A stretch of 64,000 nt of DNA, taken from Kordia sp. SMS9. Lineage in GTDB: Bacteria > Bacteroidota > Bacteroidia > Flavobacteriales > Flavobacteriaceae. The DNA lies in NCBI RefSeq assembly GCF_003352465.1, contig NZ_CP031153.1, forward strand, positions 4,364,001-4,428,000, written 5' to 3'. Positions 61,907-64,000 of the stretch are shown one piece after another. Numbering within the stretch: position 1 is the first letter of the stretch; every line of letters begins with the position of its first letter. Made by a program: the position numbers and the translations under genes. Below the pieces are notes generated by a model. It searched no databases. It was not told the DNA's origin and worked only from the letters and a program-made list of their open reading frames with translations.

Positions 61907-62479
61907 ATGAAAACTAAAATTCTCAAACTCGTTGTTGCCTGTACGTTTCTTCAGATTTGCTTGTATGCTTGCTGTACAGATGTCAATAATATATTCCTAA
62001 GCACTGTCGATTTTACCGTAAGAGATTCAGCAGATAACGATATTACAAGCGTTACCAATGCAGATTTCAGTTTGCTCGCCAAAACAGATTATGATTTTTC
62101 ATTAGTCACTTCACTTGCCAAACAATCAGGTTTGCTCAATATGGCGTATGCAACCAGTTGTGATGAAGAATTTATTATTACCAAACTTGTTACAAATGTG
62201 GAATTGACAGCTGATGTACCACTTTTCGGAATTGACGCAGGAAACTCGCTAAACGATCATGTGCTGGTTGGTTTTGGTGTTGTTTCTGGTGACACTGGAT
62301 TTTCTATGAACGACATGAAAAACGCATTGAACTACGAAATAAACAATATCTACGAAGATTACTTTTTGACCTTTGATACCACAATTCCCACAGAAACAAC
62401 AACTACTTTTACACTGACAATCACCTTTGAAAATGATGAACAGTTAACGCGTGTTTCCACACCTGTAACCTTTCAATAA
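61907..62479 (+). CDS. Small lipoprotein of unknown function
   Basis: This 190-aa protein has a lipoprotein signal (KLVVACTFLQICLYACC) and a beta-rich mature part (FLSTVDFTVRDSADND, TSCDEEFIITKLVTNVEL, TTTFTLTITFENDEQLTRVSTPVTF) that resembles DUF5034-like envelope proteins. It is preceded by low-complexity AT-rich repeats. It converges with the next gene. Confidence 0.7.
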   Translation: MKTKILKLVVACTFLQICLYACCTDVNNIFLSTVDFTVRDSADNDITSVTNADFSLLAKTDYDFSLVTSLAKQSGLLNMAYATSCDEEFIITKLVTNVELTADVPLFGIDAGNSLNDHVLVGFGVVSGDTGFSMNDMKNALNYEINNIYEDYFLTFDTTIPTETTTTFTLTITFENDEQLTRVSTPVTFQ

Positions 62480-62491
62480 ACGCGTAGAAAC

Positions 62492-63502
62492 TTACAACCC
62501 ATAATCCAACGGCAAGGTATTTGCCAAACGCTTGTCTCCCAAAACGCCTCCAAAAGAGATTCTTCTCGGTGGTGAATAATTTCCGTATTTGTTGATTACA
62601 AATTCTTTGTCACTATCAAGAATTGTCATGAATGATTTTTCAAAACGATCATACACAATCACTACTTTGTCAGTCAAAAATTTTACGTGTGTATCTTCGC
62701 CTTTAGGTGTAATTCTAAAATATTTATACGGCGGTACAATAAATCCTTTGTGGAAAATTTGAAAGCCGTTTTCTGTCAACTGTTTTCTTGCCAACGAACG
62801 CATGAAATACAAGACTGATTGCCCAAATTCTAGTTCGCGTGCTTTTCGGTATTTTCTTGGGACACGTTTGTTCAATTCTGTGTAAAAGGTTGCCCCTTCA
62901 ATATATACACTGCGCGTGAGTACTTTTCCTGTGGTAGTGAGTCGCAAATCCGCTTCAAAATCTTCCATAGTATACGCAACCGTATATCCTAAATATTTAT
63001 TTTTAATGATGATGGGTTTTTCGGCATACGCATTTAGTTTTTGCGTGGTAGGATTGTAGGTCAATTTAATGTCGTCTAAATTCAGAATTCGACACTCAAA
63101 AGGTTCTACGGAAGTCCCTATAAATTCACGTTTAAAAATATCTAACTTTTTTTGGCGCGACCAAGGATCATTTTCTAAATATACCGTTCCTAAGGCTTGA
63201 GGTTTGAGTGTCATGTAAATTTTTGCTCCGTTTTCTAGCTTTCGTACATTAAATAATAATGTTTGATAGCCAATAAAACTAACCACCAATGGCGAATTGG
63301 TAGATGGTTTATATTTGATGTAAAACTTACCTTCTTCATTGGTGGCAGTTCCAATGGTTGTACCATCAAAATATACAGAAACGCCGTACAAAGGTTCTTG
63401 TGTGTTTTTGTCTAATATATAGGCTTCAAGGGTTTGGGCAAAAGAAAATGAAGCAAAGAATACACTAAAGCAAATTAAGAATTTTGAGTAATTTTTCATC
63501 AT
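62492..63502 (-). CDS. Exported protein with carboxypeptidase-like regulatory domain
   Basis: I start at the ATG pair at 63502/63499 (MMKNYSKFLICFSVFFASFSFAQ), which gives a signal peptide; the open frame extends 39 codons upstream from a TTG but would then overlap the divergent gene at 63567. A CarboxypepD_reg-like domain covers about residues 22-105 (LEAYILDKNTQEPLYGVSVYFDG, YKPSTNSPLVVSFIGYQT). The remaining 230 residues resemble the mid-part of related DUF-type envelope proteins. No TonB plug follows. It is probably surface- or periplasm-located. Confidence 0.83.
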   Translation of the reverse strand: MMKNYSKFLICFSVFFASFSFAQTLEAYILDKNTQEPLYGVSVYFDGTTIGTATNEEGKFYIKYKPSTNSPLVVSFIGYQTLLFNVRKLENGAKIYMTLKPQALGTVYLENDPWSRQKKLDIFKREFIGTSVEPFECRILNLDDIKLTYNPTTQKLNAYAEKPIIIKNKYLGYTVAYTMEDFEADLRLTTTGKVLTRSVYIEGATFYTELNKRVPRKYRKARELEFGQSVLYFMRSLARKQLTENGFQIFHKGFIVPPYKYFRITPKGEDTHVKFLTDKVVIVYDRFEKSFMTILDSDKEFVINKYGNYSPPRRISFGGVLGDKRLANTLPLDYGL

Positions 63503-63566
63503 AGCAATTTTGATTGATGGTTCCTTAAAAATAATAATTATTTTTGTCAAAAGAGTATTACATCTT

Positions 63567-64000
63567 ATGAACTTTACCGAACTTAAATCTTTTCTCGACG
63601 AAAAAGTACTTGAATACAATCAACCCAAATTCGTAGAAAGTGATCCAATTCAAATTCCCTATCAATTTCAGCAAAAAGAAGACATTGAAATCGCTGCTTT
63701 TTTGACGGCTACCATTGCATGGGGCAATCGAAAAATGATCAACAATAATGCCAAAAAAATGATGGATTTGTTGGGCAATTCGCCCTATGATTTTGTGATG
63801 AATCACACCGAAGAAGACTTGGAATCTCTGCAATCATTCGTACATCGAACCTTCAACGGAACAGATTTTACTTTCTTTATCAAAGCCTTAAAAAACATCT
63901 ATGAACGTCATGGCGGATTGGAAGCTGTTTTTGCGAATGCGAACACCAAAAATTTACAAGAAAGTATTTCAGCATTTAAAGAAGTTTTTTTCAGCATTCC
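63567..64000 (+). CDS. TIGR02757 family protein, 5' part, runs off right edge
   Basis: From the ATG at 63567 (MNFTELKSFLDEKVLEYNQP) the frame is open to the end of the window (about 144 residues). The protein has the TIGR02757/DUF2400 pattern (IEIAAFLTATIAWGNRKMI, RTFNGTDFTFFIKALKNIY). Family members are conserved, single-copy proteins in Bacteroidota of unknown role. It diverges from the CarboxypepD-like gene with about 65 bases between starts. Confidence 0.9.
   Translation, partial: MNFTELKSFLDEKVLEYNQPKFVESDPIQIPYQFQQKEDIEIAAFLTATIAWGNRKMINNNAKKMMDLLGNSPYDFVMNHTEEDLESLQSFVHRTFNGTDFTFFIKALKNIYERHGGLEAVFANANTKNLQESISAFKEVFFSI

Noticed and set aside
62492..63619. N-terminally extended CarboxypepD-like protein from a TTG at 63619
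   Set aside because: The extension would hide the signal peptide and overlap the divergent TIGR02757-family gene; the ATG at 63502 explains the data better.

Overview
The window looks like a chromosome segment of a marine member of the Flavobacteriaceae (Bacteroidota). The inference rests on low GC, several proteins with C-terminal type IX secretion (T9SS) type A sorting domains, a typical Bacteroidota housekeeping set (long NusB, DUF3276/PUR-like protein, mitochondrial-type aconitase, DUF937, DUF1573, DUF5916, DUF6146, DUF6787), TAnnTTTG promoter elements, and small peptides with a double-glycine leader. A Kordia-like genus is my best guess, from general resemblance only. No rRNA, tRNA, CRISPR array or prophage was found.

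Layout. 0-3.3 kb: the 5' part of an aminodeoxychorismate synthase component I gene at the left edge, then a two-gene unit with a cobalamin-type radical SAM enzyme carrying a PqqD-like C-terminus and a 233-aa protein of unknown function. 3.3-3.95 kb: a repeat- and hairpin-rich gap. 3.95-11.7 kb: aconitase, a MoxR ATPase and three adjacent periplasmic-folding genes (two parvulin-type isomerases around a lipoprotein). 11.9-23.3 kb: mixed housekeeping genes (OmpH/Skp, GuaB, HMG-CoA lyase, PyrD, PepT, MscS), two T9SS cargo proteins and a double-glycine peptide gene. 23.4-25.65 kb: a complete 1,646-bp insertion sequence that has split a YdeI/OmdA-like gene near its 3' end; its 17-bp terminal repeats and 6-bp target duplication can be read directly. 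25.7-37.2 kb: YajC, DUF1573, NusB, leucine-type dehydrogenase, ABC exporter, DUF3276, a second small peptide gene, ferredoxin, acyl-CoA reductase, SerC, SerA-like dehydrogenase and DUF937.

37.5-45.6 kb: a third double-glycine peptide gene, then a sigma factor/TPR membrane protein pair divergent from two T9SS cargo genes and an exported, membrane-anchored TPR-CHAT (caspase-like) protease. This is the most system-like block. 45.6-46.8 kb: three tandem small membrane paralogues. 47-52.9 kb: DUF6146 and DUF6787 proteins and a three-gene TonB receptor operon with a His/Cys-rich small exported protein and a lipoprotein, suggesting metal uptake. 53-64 kb: a BNR-repeat protein, DUF885, FolE, DUF5916, a LolD-like ATPase, an AT-rich orphan membrane protein, a lipoprotein, a CarboxypepD-like protein and the start of a TIGR02757-family gene at the right edge.

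Several genes have no usable ATG and are best started at TTG. Convergent and tandem gene ends are well marked by rho-independent-type hairpins.
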